A stretch of 64,000 bases of DNA, taken from NCBI RefSeq assembly GCF_900177325.1, contig NZ_FXBL01000004.1, positions 3,596,001 through 3,660,000 on the forward strand. The letters run 5' to 3'. Origin of the DNA: Mesorhizobium australicum. Its GTDB lineage: Bacteria; Pseudomonadota; Alphaproteobacteria; Rhizobiales; Rhizobiaceae. Of the stretch, positions 28,433 to 37,141 are shown in pieces (position 1 is the stretch's first letter; the number at the start of each line of letters is the position of its first letter). Below the pieces are notes generated by a model that was given only the letters and a program-made list of their open reading frames with translations, had not been told where the DNA came from and made no database searches. The position numbers and the translations under genes were made by a program.

Positions 28433-29404
28433 TTACTTGATCGCCGCGTCGGTGATTTCCTTCGTCCAGGCGCCCGACGGCTCCTTGGTCAGGATCTTCT
28501 GGTCGAGCAGCGCCTTGGCGGTGCGGTCGTACGCCGCCTCGATCAGCTTGCCGTCGGCATTGTCGATCAGCTTCGCCACCTCGCCCATCATGCGCTTCTG
28601 GTGGTTCTCGTCCTGGCCGCCGTTCTCGACCACGATGTCGGCCGCCTCGTCGGGGTTCTTCACCGCGTAGTCCCAGCCCTTCATCGAGGCGCGGACGAAC
28701 TTGACCATCTTCTCCTTGAAGGCCGGGTCCTTCAGCTTGTCCTCGAGCGTGTAGAGCCCGTCCTCAAGCAGGTCGACGCCCATGGCCGTGTAGTTGAACA
28801 CGATCAGGTCGTCCGGCTTGTAGCCGGCGTCGATGAGTTGCCAGTATTCATTGTAGGTCATCACCGAGATGCAGTCCGCCTGCTTCTGGATCAGCGGCTG
28901 CACGTCGAACGACTGCTTCAGCACCGTAACGCCGTCGGCTCCGCCTTCGGTCGGGATGCCGAGCTTGTTCATCCAGGCGTAGAACGGATACTCGTTGCCG
29001 AAGAACCAGACGCCCAGCGTATGGCCCTTGAAGTCGGCTTCGGTCTTGATCGGGCCATCCTTCGGGCAGACGAGTTCCATACCCGCCTTCTTGAACGGCT
29101 GGGCGATGTTGACGAGGCCGACGCCCTTCTCGCGGGCCGCCAGCGCGCCGCCCATCCAGTCGACGATCACGTCGGCGCCGCCGCCGGCGATCACCTGCTC
29201 GGGCGCGATGTCGGGGCCGCCCGGCTTGATCGTGACGTCGAGACCTTCCTCGTCATAGAAGCCCTTGTCCTTGGCCACGTAGTAGCCGGCGAATTGGGCC
29301 TGCGTCACCCATTTGAGCTGCAGCGTCACCGCGTCGGCCGCCTGGGCCTGAACGGCGGCCAGCGACACGCCGCCGGCCAGCATTGCGAAGATCAGCTTTT
29401 TCAT
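28433..29404 (-). CDS. ABC transporter substrate-binding protein, ThiY/NMT1-like
   Basis: The 323-residue protein has a signal peptide (MKKLIFAMLAGGVSLAAVQA, cleaved near AQAAD) and the NMT1/THI5-like core VTLQLKWVTQAQFAGYYVA, KGFYDEEGLDVTIKPGGPDI and VDWMGGALAAREKG. Family members bind hydroxymethylpyrimidine and similar rings or other small organic ligands. It is the last gene of an importer operon next to pyrimidine breakdown genes, so a pyrimidine or degradation intermediate is the best guess. The next gene upstream, a permease, is 23 bases away. A strong terminator follows. Confidence 0.88.
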   Translation of the reverse strand: MKKLIFAMLAGGVSLAAVQAQAADAVTLQLKWVTQAQFAGYYVAKDKGFYDEEGLDVTIKPGGPDIAPEQVIAGGGADVIVDWMGGALAAREKGVGLVNIAQPFKKAGMELVCPKDGPIKTEADFKGHTLGVWFFGNEYPFYAWMNKLGIPTEGGADGVTVLKQSFDVQPLIQKQADCISVMTYNEYWQLIDAGYKPDDLIVFNYTAMGVDLLEDGLYTLEDKLKDPAFKEKMVKFVRASMKGWDYAVKNPDEAADIVVENGGQDENHQKRMMGEVAKLIDNADGKLIEAAYDRTAKALLDQKILTKEPSGAWTKEITDAAIK

Positions 29405-29427
29405 TCTTGTTCCCTCTGAAGTTAAGT

Positions 29428-30540
29428 CTATCCACCACGGACAGACGGATGCCAGAACGTCACGGCCCTCTCGATAAGGGCCAGCAAGCCGTAGAAGATC
29501 GACCCAGCCAGCGCCGCCACCGCGATCTCCGCCCAAACCATGTCGACATTCATCCTGCCAACCTCGGTCGAGATGCGGAACCCCATGCCGACCACCGGAG
29601 TGCCGAAGAATTCCGCGACGATAGCGCCAATCAAAGCCAGTGTTGAGTTGATTTTCAAGGCGTTGAAGATGAAGGGCGCGGCGGCCGGAAGCCGCAGCTT
29701 GAGAAGTGTCTGCCAATAGTCGGCGGCATAGGTGCGCATCAGGTCGCGCTCCATATGGCCCGCGGCCGCCAGACCTGCCACCGTGTTCACCAGCATCGGG
29801 AAGAAGGTCATGATCACCACGACCGCCGCCTTGGAATGCCAGTCAAAGCCGAACCACATCACCATGATCGGCGCCACGCCGATGATCGGCAGCGCCGAGA
29901 CCATGTTGCCGATCGGCATGAGGCCGCGCCGCAGGAACAGGAACCGGTCGGCAAGGATCGCGACGGCAAAGCCTGCGCCGCAGCCGATCGCATAGCCGAT
30001 CAGCACCGACTTGAAGATCGTCTGACGGACGTCTGCAAACAAGATCGGCAGCGACGACGCGAACCTCGCACCGATGGCGGAGGGCGGCGGCAGGAGGATG
30101 AATGGGATTCCCGCGCCGCGCGTCACGGCCTCCCAGATGATCAGCAGCCATGCGCCGAAGATGGCGGGAATGATCAGCTTGAGCGCCCAGCCCAGCTCCC
30201 GCGTCCTGATGCCTGAGAGCACCGTGGCAAGCCGCCATGCGAGCAGCCACGCCGCCGCGATCAGCAGGAAGAACGCGCGCGTCGCTTCGCCCTCGTGGCC
30301 GGCAATCCCGCTCAGGAGCAGCCATGCCGCGCCATGAGCCCCGAGGAAGAGAATGACCGCTTCCCCCGCTGCTCCGAGACGCAAGGCCGGCACGAACACA
30401 CCGGCAAGCAGCAGCGCGAATATCGCCGTTGTGGTGACGGCACCGTACCCCGGTTCGGAGACGGCGATGGGCAGAAGCAGCGCCGCGAGCACCGTGGCGA
30501 CAAGCGCAAGCCAGGATTGCCAGGGAAGCCTCGCCATCAT
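29428..30540 (-). CDS. ABC transporter permease with extra N-terminal membrane domain
   Basis: This 370-residue inner-membrane protein is about 110 residues longer than a usual NitT/TauT permease. The C-terminal half has the standard binding-protein-dependent fold, with IWEAVTRGAGIPFILLPPPSAI and an EAA loop in MERDLMRTYAADYWQTLLKL. The first 120 residues add about four hydrophobic helices (LALVATVLAALLLPIAVS, FALLLAGVFVPAL, AFFLLIAAAWLLAWRL). The start overlaps the stop of the other permease (ATGA). Two different permeases thus form the channel. The role of the extension is unknown. Confidence 0.87.
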   Translation of the reverse strand: MMARLPWQSWLALVATVLAALLLPIAVSEPGYGAVTTTAIFALLLAGVFVPALRLGAAGEAVILFLGAHGAAWLLLSGIAGHEGEATRAFFLLIAAAWLLAWRLATVLSGIRTRELGWALKLIIPAIFGAWLLIIWEAVTRGAGIPFILLPPPSAIGARFASSLPILFADVRQTIFKSVLIGYAIGCGAGFAVAILADRFLFLRRGLMPIGNMVSALPIIGVAPIMVMWFGFDWHSKAAVVVIMTFFPMLVNTVAGLAAAGHMERDLMRTYAADYWQTLLKLRLPAAAPFIFNALKINSTLALIGAIVAEFFGTPVVGMGFRISTEVGRMNVDMVWAEIAVAALAGSIFYGLLALIERAVTFWHPSVRGG

Positions 30541-31412
30541 GCCGGCCGCGCCCCCATCAGGCGCTCGGTGATCCTCCCGGCAAGGCCTACCAATGTGACC
30601 AGCAGCATCGCCACAACAGAGCCGGCGACGAGGGCGGCGAACATGTCGATCGTCTGGCTGTAATAGGAGCCGCTGAGCAGCTTGGCGCCGATGCCGGCAA
30701 CTGCGCCCGTCGGCAGCTCGCCGACGATCGCGCCGACGAGAGACGCCGCCACCGCGACCTTCATCGAGGTGAACAGGTAAGGCACCGAAGCCGGCACGCG
30801 CAGTTTCCAGAACACCTGCGATTTCGAGGCGTTGTAGGTGTGCATCAGGTCGAGATGCATGATCTCGGGCGAGCGCAGACCCTTCACCATCCCGACCGCG
30901 ACCGGGAAGAACGACAGATAGGTCGAAATCAGCGACTTGGGGATCAGCCCGGTAACACCGACCGCCGCCAGCACCACGATGATCATCGGCGCCAGCGCCA
31001 GGATGGGAATGGTCTGCGAGGCGATGATCCAGGGCATCAGCGAGCGGTCCAGCGTCGTCACGTGCACGATGCCGACGGCGATCAGGATGCCGAGCACCGT
31101 GCCGAAGGCGAAGCCCAAGAGCGTCGCCGACAGCGTCACCCAGGCGTGGTAAACGAGGCTGCGGTTGGACGTGACCTTCCTGAGGAAGGTGTTCTCGAAG
31201 AAATTCTGCGCCACCTGATGCGGCGCCGGCAGTGTCGGCTTCGGCTGCGTCATCGTCTTGACGACAAACTCCCAGGGCGTCGATGTAATGCCCGCCCGCC
31301 GGTCGAGATCGCGCTGGAACGGGGCGTTCAGCGCATACGAGCCGATGTACCAGGCTGCCACGATCAGCGCGAGGATGACGAGGACGGGGAAGATGGAACG
31401 CAGAGTCCTCAT
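30537..31412 (-). CDS. ABC transporter permease, NitT/TauT type
   Basis: The 291-residue protein has one N-terminal helix (FPVLVILALIVAAWYIGSYA), a periplasmic stretch of about 60 residues, then the usual five-helix permease core with MPWIIASQTIPILALAPMII and an EAA loop in HLDLMHTYNASKSQVFWKL. It pairs with the longer permease encoded downstream (four-base overlap) and follows the ATPase gene by three bases. The periplasmic stretch between helix 1 and the core is unusual for TauC-like permeases. Confidence 0.88.
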   Translation of the reverse strand: MRTLRSIFPVLVILALIVAAWYIGSYALNAPFQRDLDRRAGITSTPWEFVVKTMTQPKPTLPAPHQVAQNFFENTFLRKVTSNRSLVYHAWVTLSATLLGFAFGTVLGILIAVGIVHVTTLDRSLMPWIIASQTIPILALAPMIIVVLAAVGVTGLIPKSLISTYLSFFPVAVGMVKGLRSPEIMHLDLMHTYNASKSQVFWKLRVPASVPYLFTSMKVAVAASLVGAIVGELPTGAVAGIGAKLLSGSYYSQTIDMFAALVAGSVVAMLLVTLVGLAGRITERLMGARPA

Positions 31413-31415
31413 CTA

Positions 31416-32195
31416 TCAATCCTCATAGCTGTGCCCTGCCCTCAACCCCTCCCGCACCCGCGCGGCGATGGCGAGGAATTCCGGCGTTTCGCGGATGTCG
31501 AGTGGCCGCTCCTTCGGCAGCGTCGACTCGATGATATCCGTCACGCGCCCCGGCCGCGGACTCATCACCACGATCTTGGTCGAGAGGTAGACGGCCTCAG
31601 GGATCGAATGCGTCACGAAGCAGATCGTCTTGTTGGTCCGCGCCCACAGTTCCAGCAATTGCTCGTTCAGATGGTCGCGCACGATCTCGTCCAGCGCGCC
31701 GAACGGCTCGTCCATCAACAGCAGGTCGGCGTCGAAGGCGAGCGCGCGCGCGATCGAGGCGCGCTGCTGCATGCCGCCGGACAATTGCCACGGGAACTTC
31801 TTCTCGAAGCCCGTCAAATTCACCAGCGCCAGCGTCCGCCTGATCCGTTCCGCCTGCTCGGCCTTCGAAATCCCCATGATCTCCAGCGGCAGAGCTATGT
31901 TCTTTTCGATCGTGCGCCACGGATAGAGCGCCGCGGCCTGGAAGACGTAGCCGTAGGCCCGCGCCTCACGAGCTTTCTCGGGCGTCATGCCATTGACCGT
32001 GATCGTGCCGCCGGTCGGCTTTTCGAGGTCGGCGATGACGCGCAGGAACGTCGTCTTGCCGCAGCCGGACGGGCCGATGAAGGAAACGAATTCGCCTTTG
32101 CCGATCTCGAGATTGACGTCGTTCAGCGCATGCACAGGTCCGTCGGCGGTCTGAAAGACCAGATCGAGATTGCGGGCGGAAATGATTGATTGCAT
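31416..32195 (-). CDS. ABC transporter ATP-binding protein, NitT/TauT type
   Basis: This 259-residue ATPase has Walker A GPSGCGKTT (41-49), Q-loop VFQAAALYPWRTIEKN, signature LSGGMQQRASIARAL, Walker B LLLMDEPFGALDEIV and switch VTHSIPEAVYL. It is the first gene of the importer operon ATPase-permease-permease-binding protein. A cupin gene is divergent, 189 bases away. No RutR-like box was found in that gap, so RutR control of this operon is not shown. Confidence 0.9.
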   Translation of the reverse strand: MQSIISARNLDLVFQTADGPVHALNDVNLEIGKGEFVSFIGPSGCGKTTFLRVIADLEKPTGGTITVNGMTPEKAREARAYGYVFQAAALYPWRTIEKNIALPLEIMGISKAEQAERIRRTLALVNLTGFEKKFPWQLSGGMQQRASIARALAFDADLLLMDEPFGALDEIVRDHLNEQLLELWARTNKTICFVTHSIPEAVYLSTKIVVMSPRPGRVTDIIESTLPKERPLDIRETPEFLAIAARVREGLRAGHSYED

Positions 32196-32384
32196 TCAGG
32201 TGCCGGGCCGGATTGCGAGGTGCCGAAGGCCCGACGATAGATTGCCGCACTGCAAACACAAGCGGATTCGCAGCCGCTTTCCCCGGCCCAGACGCCGCAG
32301 TCCCGCGGCCTTGCGCAACGAGCGGACGCAGTGTTCAATCCGCGCCGCCGGGATTCGCCGCCTGGCCTTCCGGAAGGCTCGTCC

Positions 32385-32795
32385 ATGACCGATGAACCCA
32401 GACCGACCTGCCGTGTGGTTCGTCCCGCCGATGCCTATGGCGGCAAGCAGGGGCTGAACTATTTCGCTGGCATCGCCGCGGAGACCGTCGGCTCGAAGGG
32501 CCTGTGCATGCATGTCGTCACCATCCCGCCCGGCGCCCGCGCCAGGGCGCATCTGCATGAAGCGCATGAATCGGCCGTCTACGTGCTCTCCGGCACGGCG
32601 CGCACCTGGTATGGCGAGCGGCTGGAGGATTATGCCGACATGGGGCCGGGCGAAATGATGTATATCCCCGCCGGCGTCCCTCACCTGCCCGCCAATCTGG
32701 GCACCGAACCCTGCACCGCGATCATTGCCCGCACCGACCCGAACGAACAGGAAAGCGTGGTCCTGCTGCCCGAACTCGACGCCTTGACGAAGTGA
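32385..32795 (+). CDS. Cupin-domain protein
   Basis: This 136-residue single-domain cupin has the first metal-binding motif as GARARAHLHEAHESAVYVLSG (about residues 50-70; His and Glu ligands) and the second as MMYIPAGVPHLPAN. It is cytosolic. Such proteins may be small isomerases, epimerases or dioxygenases, or only bind a ligand. It is divergent from the ABC importer and convergent with the small periplasmic gene three bases away. A role in the neighbouring pyrimidine pathway is possible but only inferred from position. Confidence 0.82.
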   Translation: MTDEPRPTCRVVRPADAYGGKQGLNYFAGIAAETVGSKGLCMHVVTIPPGARARAHLHEAHESAVYVLSGTARTWYGERLEDYADMGPGEMMYIPAGVPHLPANLGTEPCTAIIARTDPNEQESVVLLPELDALTK

Positions 32796-32798
32796 TCG

Positions 32799-33176
32799 TC
32801 ACGGGCACTTGCGCACCTCGGACAGTACTTCGCCGGTCGACTGACGCACACGCATCAGCCCCGGGTCGGTGTGGTCCTTCTCGATGATGTACATCTCCAC
32901 CGTCTGGTAGTCCTCGCCCTCGTGCCCGCAGAGCCCGGTCACGATCTGCGCCCCGCTGGTCGACGGCAACGCCTGGACCCACTCGCACAGCGTGACATAG
33001 GTCTCGATGCCGTCCGGCTTGAGCACCACCATGTCGTCGTTCTCGTAGTTGCCGTCCTTGGCATATTTGCAGCCATTCGGATTGCCCCAGGTGCCTTCGA
33101 GCTGGAGCGGCTGGGCAAACAGGCCGGTGGGCAGGCAGGTCACAGCCAGCAGCAGAGCCGCGCGTGCAACTCGCAT
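32799..33176 (-). CDS. Hypothetical exported protein
   Basis: The 125-residue protein begins with a signal peptide (MRVARAALLLAVTCLPTGLF, cleaved near AQPLQ). The mature part has four Cys residues (NPNGCKYA, TLCEW, TGLCGHEGED, VRKCP), which could form two disulfides. I do not recognise the family. The start overlaps the hydA stop by one base, so the two are co-translated. A periplasmic partner for a cytosolic hydantoinase is unexpected and may be only co-transcription. Confidence 0.72.
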   Translation of the reverse strand: MRVARAALLLAVTCLPTGLFAQPLQLEGTWGNPNGCKYAKDGNYENDDMVVLKPDGIETYVTLCEWVQALPSTSGAQIVTGLCGHEGEDYQTVEMYIIEKDHTDPGLMRVRQSTGEVLSEVRKCP

Positions 33177-34627
33177 CACACGCCGCTCGCGGGGATACCC
33201 GACCGCTCGACCTTGCGCGGCGCGACCAGTTCCTTCCAGGTCGACAGCGCGCGGTTGACGGCGCCCTTCGGCTCGCGGCCGACGAATTGGCCGTGGCCCG
33301 GCTTCGCCTCCACCTTGCCGTCGTTCACCGCCAGTTCCCCGCGCGTAAAGACGTAGCGCGGCAGGCCGGTCACCTCGTAGCCCTCGAACACGTTGTAGTC
33401 GATCACCGACTGCTGGCTCTTGGCCGCGATGGTCTTCTTCTTCTTCGGATCCCAGACGATCACGTCGGCATCGGCCCCTTCGAGGATCGCGCCCTTCTGC
33501 GGATACATGTTGAGGATCTTGGCGATGTTGGTGGAGGTGACCGCCACGAATTCGTTCGGCGTCAGCCGGCCGGTGTTGACGCCGGCCGTCCACAGCACCG
33601 GCAACCGGTCTTCCAGCCCACCCGTGCCGTTCGGTATCTTGGTGAAGTCGCCGACGCCGTAGCGCTTCTGGTCGGTGGTGAAGGCGCAGTGGTCCGTCGC
33701 CACCGTCTGCAGCGAGCCGGCCTGCAGCCCCGCCCAGAGCGAATCCTGGTGGGTCTTGTTGCGGAAGGGCGGGCTCATCACGCGCCGCGCGGCATGGTCC
33801 CAGTCCTTGTCGAAATACTCGCTCTCGTCGAGAACGAGATGCTGGATCAGCGGCTCGCCATAGACGCGCATGCCCTTCTGGCGCGCGCGGCGGATCGCCT
33901 CGTGGCTCTGCTCGCAGGAGGTGTGAACGACGTAGAGCGGCACGCCCGCCATGTCGGCGATCATGATGGCGCGGTTGGTCGCCTCGCCCTCGACCTCGGG
34001 CGGACGCGAATAGGCGTGCGCCTCGGGACCGTTGTTGCCCTCGGCGAGCAGCTTCTGCGACAGCGCCGCCACCACGTCGCCGTTCTCGGCATGTACCAGC
34101 GGCAGCGCGCCAAGCTCGGCGCAGCGCTGGAAGGAGGCCAGCATCTCGTCGTCGTTCACCATCAGCGACCCCTTGTAGGCCATGAAGTGCTTGAACGAGG
34201 TGATGCCCTTGTCGACGACGGTCTGCATCTCGTCGAACACCTGCTTGCCCCACCAAGTGATCGCCATATGGAAGGAATAGTCGCAGGCCGCCTTCGAGGT
34301 CTTGTTGTCCCACATCTGCAGCGCCTCAAGCAGCGACTGGTTGGGCGACGGCAGGCAGAAGTCCACCACCATCGTCGTGCCGCCGGCGAGCGCAGCCCTT
34401 GTGCCGCTTTCGAAGTCGTCGGCCGAATAGGTGCCCATGAACGGCATTTCGAGATGGGTATGCGGATCGATGCCGCCCGGCATCACGTAGCAGCCGGTGG
34501 CGTCGTATTCGTGGTCGCCATGCAGGTCGGGACCGATCGCCTCGATCTTACCGTGCCGGATCAGCACGTCCGCCTTCCACGTGCGGTCGGCGGTGACGAT
34601 GGTGCCGTTCTTGATGACTTTGGACAT
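33176..34627 (-). CDS. hydA: Dihydropyrimidinase / D-hydantoinase
   Basis: This 483-residue amidohydrolase opens dihydrouracil or dihydrothymine to the N-carbamoyl-beta-amino acid. The metal ligands His56 and His58 are in GGIDPHTHLEMPF, the carboxylated Lys152 in SFKHFMAYKG, and VHTSCEQSHEAIRRA and VATDHCAFTTDQK carry the remaining His and Asp ligands. Length and motifs match dihydropyrimidinases rather than allantoinases. It is step two of the reductive pyrimidine pathway encoded across this region. It follows mazF by 19 bases, so it either has a promoter in that gap or mazF or is read from the toxin operon. Confidence 0.92.
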   Translation of the reverse strand: MSKVIKNGTIVTADRTWKADVLIRHGKIEAIGPDLHGDHEYDATGCYVMPGGIDPHTHLEMPFMGTYSADDFESGTRAALAGGTTMVVDFCLPSPNQSLLEALQMWDNKTSKAACDYSFHMAITWWGKQVFDEMQTVVDKGITSFKHFMAYKGSLMVNDDEMLASFQRCAELGALPLVHAENGDVVAALSQKLLAEGNNGPEAHAYSRPPEVEGEATNRAIMIADMAGVPLYVVHTSCEQSHEAIRRARQKGMRVYGEPLIQHLVLDESEYFDKDWDHAARRVMSPPFRNKTHQDSLWAGLQAGSLQTVATDHCAFTTDQKRYGVGDFTKIPNGTGGLEDRLPVLWTAGVNTGRLTPNEFVAVTSTNIAKILNMYPQKGAILEGADADVIVWDPKKKKTIAAKSQQSVIDYNVFEGYEVTGLPRYVFTRGELAVNDGKVEAKPGHGQFVGREPKGAVNRALSTWKELVAPRKVERSGIPASGV

Positions 34628-34646
34628 GCTAGTTCCCCACTTATTT

Positions 34647-35003
34647 TCAGTTGTCTGCCAGTGTCGCCAGTGTGCCGGGACTGAGCTGGAAAAAAAAGAC
34701 GAGAGCCGCATCGAGGCGAAGCATATCCACCTCGATCAATCGTCCGATCGGACCGAAAACCTTGCTTTTCGGGTAGGTCTGGATCTTGTCGACCATCATG
34801 TCGGAAGGCAACTTCAATCCGTTTTCCGGGGTCGGTTCCACGGCGACCCGGATGAACTCCCTGTTCAGGATGTCGCTCGTCAATGGACACACAGTGAGAC
34901 TGTCCAGGCCGTCGACAAGATAATCCGCCTGAACCACGATTGCGGGCCGCGACTTCCCGTAATCCCCCTTGCCGGATACGAGAACCACGTCGCCCCGCTT
35001 CAT
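34647..35003 (-). CDS. mazF: MazF/PemK-family toxin
   Basis: The 118-residue protein has the MazF fold: MKRGDVVLVSGKGDYGKSRPAIVV at the start with the RPAIVVQ strand, SLTVCPLTSDI in the middle, and DKIQTYPKSKVFGPIGRL towards the end. MazF proteins cut single-stranded RNA. It overlaps the antitoxin gene by four bases. It lies 19 bases before hydA, an unusual place for a toxin, inside a catabolic locus. Confidence 0.87.
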   Translation of the reverse strand: MKRGDVVLVSGKGDYGKSRPAIVVQADYLVDGLDSLTVCPLTSDILNREFIRVAVEPTPENGLKLPSDMMVDKIQTYPKSKVFGPIGRLIEVDMLRLDAALVFFFQLSPGTLATLADN

Positions 35004-35218
35004 TTTTCGAAGTCGTCCGCGAGATCGTCAACCGTCTCGCTCAGTCGATCCAGCTCACCCGAACGCCGATCCGACGCGCGGATCGCGCCAAGCTCGTTGC
35101 CCAGGCGCTCTCGTATCTCACTCTTCGAAAGATCCGGCACCCAGATCTCCACAGGCCGGTACCCCCTGGCGAGCAGTCGGGCCCTTTCGGCATCTGTCAG
35201 TTCTCGTGGACGCCCCAT
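35000..35218 (-). CDS. mazE: MazE-family antitoxin
   Basis: The 72-residue protein begins MGRPRELTDAERARLLARGY and continues RPVEIWVPDLSKSEIRERL, a ribbon-type DNA-binding start found in the antitoxin MazE family of alphaproteobacteria, then a highly acidic tail (LDRLSETVDDLADDFEK) that would cover the toxin. It is translated just before mazF, with a four-base overlap. It should bind its own promoter in the 64 bases upstream, but no clear palindrome was found there. Confidence 0.83.
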   Translation of the reverse strand: MGRPRELTDAERARLLARGYRPVEIWVPDLSKSEIRERLGNELGAIRASDRRSGELDRLSETVDDLADDFEK

Positions 35219-35282
35219 CGCGGCCTCCTCGTTTCGTCCAGACCATTATTGTCCCCTGCTCCGCGCGTTTCAACTGCGACCG

Positions 35283-36173
35283 TCACGCGCTGCGCATCCG
35301 TTTGCGGCTGCGCCGCTCGCGCCAGCGCCTCACCTCGACCACCAGTTCGTCGAGCGTGCCGAAGACCGGCACCAGCACGGCGAAATGCGCCGGCTTCAAT
35401 TCGCGCGAAGGGGTGCATGCGGTCGCAATGCGCGCCTGGTATTCCTGCGGCGCCCAGATGCGCGAGAATTCGAGGAACTGCACAATGAGCGCCTCGCGCA
35501 GCGTGCCGATGCGCTCGTAGTTGGCCCTGAAGATCGCGAATGCGGTGTAGACGGCGGTTGCGACCGAGATGCCCAATATGCCGGCAAGCAGGCCCATGTC
35601 GCCCGAATATTTGCCCGGCACCAGCGCATAGATGCCGGCCAGCGCGGTGAAGACGACAAAGGTTTTCGAGATGTTGTAGGCGGTGGACACGCCGGCGATC
35701 TCGTCGTGGTACGCGGCTTCCGTCGTCTGCTCGATCTCGCGCAGCTTCTTCTTGAACTCGTAGAGCCGCTGGTTCTCCTCGTCCGTATGCTCCTCGCCGC
35801 GCGCCTCGCGCAGGATGTCGAAAGCGGCCAGCGTCACGTCGTCATTTGCCTCCCAGCCCGAGAGCGGGATGATCGCTGGCGGGATGTAGGTGCCGAGGCG
35901 GTTGAAGACGACATAGACGATATGGATCGTCGTCAGGAAGACGAAGAGGATCAGCAGCAGCGCGAAGTCCGACACGCCCAGCACGTCGAAGATGTTCTGG
36001 TAGTTCTGCACCACCTCGTTGAGAATGTCGGCATTGGGAAGAAAGCCCTCGGTCGAGGAGCCAATGTCGGTGAAGCCGGACAGGATGTAAAACACAACGC
36101 CCGCCACCAGCAGGCGCGAGGTCATGAAGTTCGAGAAGCGGATAACGCTTTGGAGAAGGCCTTCGACGTCCAT
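35283..36173 (-). CDS. Hypothetical membrane protein
   Basis: The 296-residue protein has about four transmembrane segments (near residues 19-35, 68-90, 170-187 and 192-215), a 75-residue charged cytosolic or periplasmic segment between the second and third (AFDILREARGEEHTDEENQR and on), and a basic C-terminal tail ending RRWRERRSRKRMRSA. I do not recognise the family. A decayed copy of its first 20 codons lies about 290 bases upstream (36399-36459), so there were once two copies. It sits between the MazEF pair and a second unknown gene. Confidence 0.7.
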   Translation of the reverse strand: MDVEGLLQSVIRFSNFMTSRLLVAGVVFYILSGFTDIGSSTEGFLPNADILNEVVQNYQNIFDVLGVSDFALLLILFVFLTTIHIVYVVFNRLGTYIPPAIIPLSGWEANDDVTLAAFDILREARGEEHTDEENQRLYEFKKKLREIEQTTEAAYHDEIAGVSTAYNISKTFVVFTALAGIYALVPGKYSGDMGLLAGILGISVATAVYTAFAIFRANYERIGTLREALIVQFLEFSRIWAPQEYQARIATACTPSRELKPAHFAVLVPVFGTLDELVVEVRRWRERRSRKRMRSA

Positions 36174-36398
36174 GTTTCAGGCTCCCGTAACGAGAGCCGT
36201 GGCCGCGTCCAAAGAAGAGAAGCCCGGAAATCCCGTGATATCGACCGGATTGATCATCCGGCCGATCATCATCGTCAGTGTTTCCGCCGTATGTCGCCGC
36301 CTGCCGCCGGGGCAACGCGGTACAAAGGTTAGCATTCGACAACGGACATTCGCTAGTCGAGCCGATATAATTGCAATAATGCGACCTAGAACCCGACA

Positions 36399-36459
36399 CC
36401 AGCAGGCGCGGCGTCATAAACTACAAAAAGAGAATAACGCTCTGGAGAAGGCCTTCGAC
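36399..36459 (-). pseudogene. Decayed fragment duplicating the start of the upstream-strand membrane protein
   Basis: These 61 bases are 51/61 identical to 36107-36167, the beginning of the 296-residue membrane protein gene, without any gap. Read on the minus strand they give VEGLLQSVILFL, then a stop codon, then FMTPRLL, against VEGLLQSVIRFSNFMTSRLL in the intact gene. The remainder of the 293-base gap (36174-36466) shows no gene. A short perfect inverted repeat CCGGAT-tgatc-ATCCGG lies at 36245-36261. Confidence 0.72.
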
Positions 36460-36466
36460 CTTCCTC

Positions 36467-37141
36467 CTAATGCCTCGTTTTGGATAGTCTGAAGGCCTCA
36501 GCTTTGATCAGATCGATCACGCTTTCATCCCGATGTTCATCCTCCTCAAGGACAACATTATGGAAGGTGACGCCGGTCTGATCTTGCCCAACTTCGTATT
36601 GTAAGACTTCCCGATAACGACCGTCGTTCAGAAGCGCGATCAGATAGGAAGTGGTGTACTTCCCGAACTCCAAGGAGGAGTTGATATATCCGACTAGGTC
36701 AGTGAAGCTGGTGTCCTCTAGAAGTGAGATCACGTGAGGATATTGTTCGTCCGCAAATTCGATGAAGTTTCGAACATCGGCTTGAGGATTCTGTAGCGGA
36801 ATGGAGCATGTCGCGAGCGTCGGCACGCGGCAAACAAATGCCCCCGATTCCCGATGTGACAAAGCAAATTTTTCGAAACCCTCAATTTTCATGATCCGCC
36901 AGAGCTGAGAATCTAGCGCCATCGGTTTCACAGATACATCAAATGAAACGCGCCGCGTCGGCCACCAAAGTGATAGGTTTGCAGCGACAAACCATTCCTT
37001 GTAACGCCTCACTAAAGAAGACTGGTACTTCGTCCAACCGCTGCCCTTAGCGAGCTGTCGCAACTCAGTATCGCAGGATTTGTCATAGACTTTCCGCCGA
37101 CTGGCATCGACCCGCGATGAGAGGGAGTATCTTTCACTCAC
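36467..37141 (-). CDS. Hypothetical protein
   Basis: The 224-residue protein is predicted to be soluble. It contains RRYKEWFVAANLSLWWPTRR and a long acidic C-terminal part. It faintly recalls the DUF4304 pattern (a helix with KGSGWTKYQ followed by strands), but I cannot assign it. The GTG at 37141 overlaps the stop of the amidohydrolase by four bases. Base composition is visibly richer in A and T than in the surrounding genes, suggesting later acquisition. It ends the transcription unit of the aminotransferase, cupin and amidohydrolase. Confidence 0.65.
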   Translation of the reverse strand: MSERYSLSSRVDASRRKVYDKSCDTELRQLAKGSGWTKYQSSLVRRYKEWFVAANLSLWWPTRRVSFDVSVKPMALDSQLWRIMKIEGFEKFALSHRESGAFVCRVPTLATCSIPLQNPQADVRNFIEFADEQYPHVISLLEDTSFTDLVGYINSSLEFGKYTTSYLIALLNDGRYREVLQYEVGQDQTGVTFHNVVLEEDEHRDESVIDLIKAEAFRLSKTRH

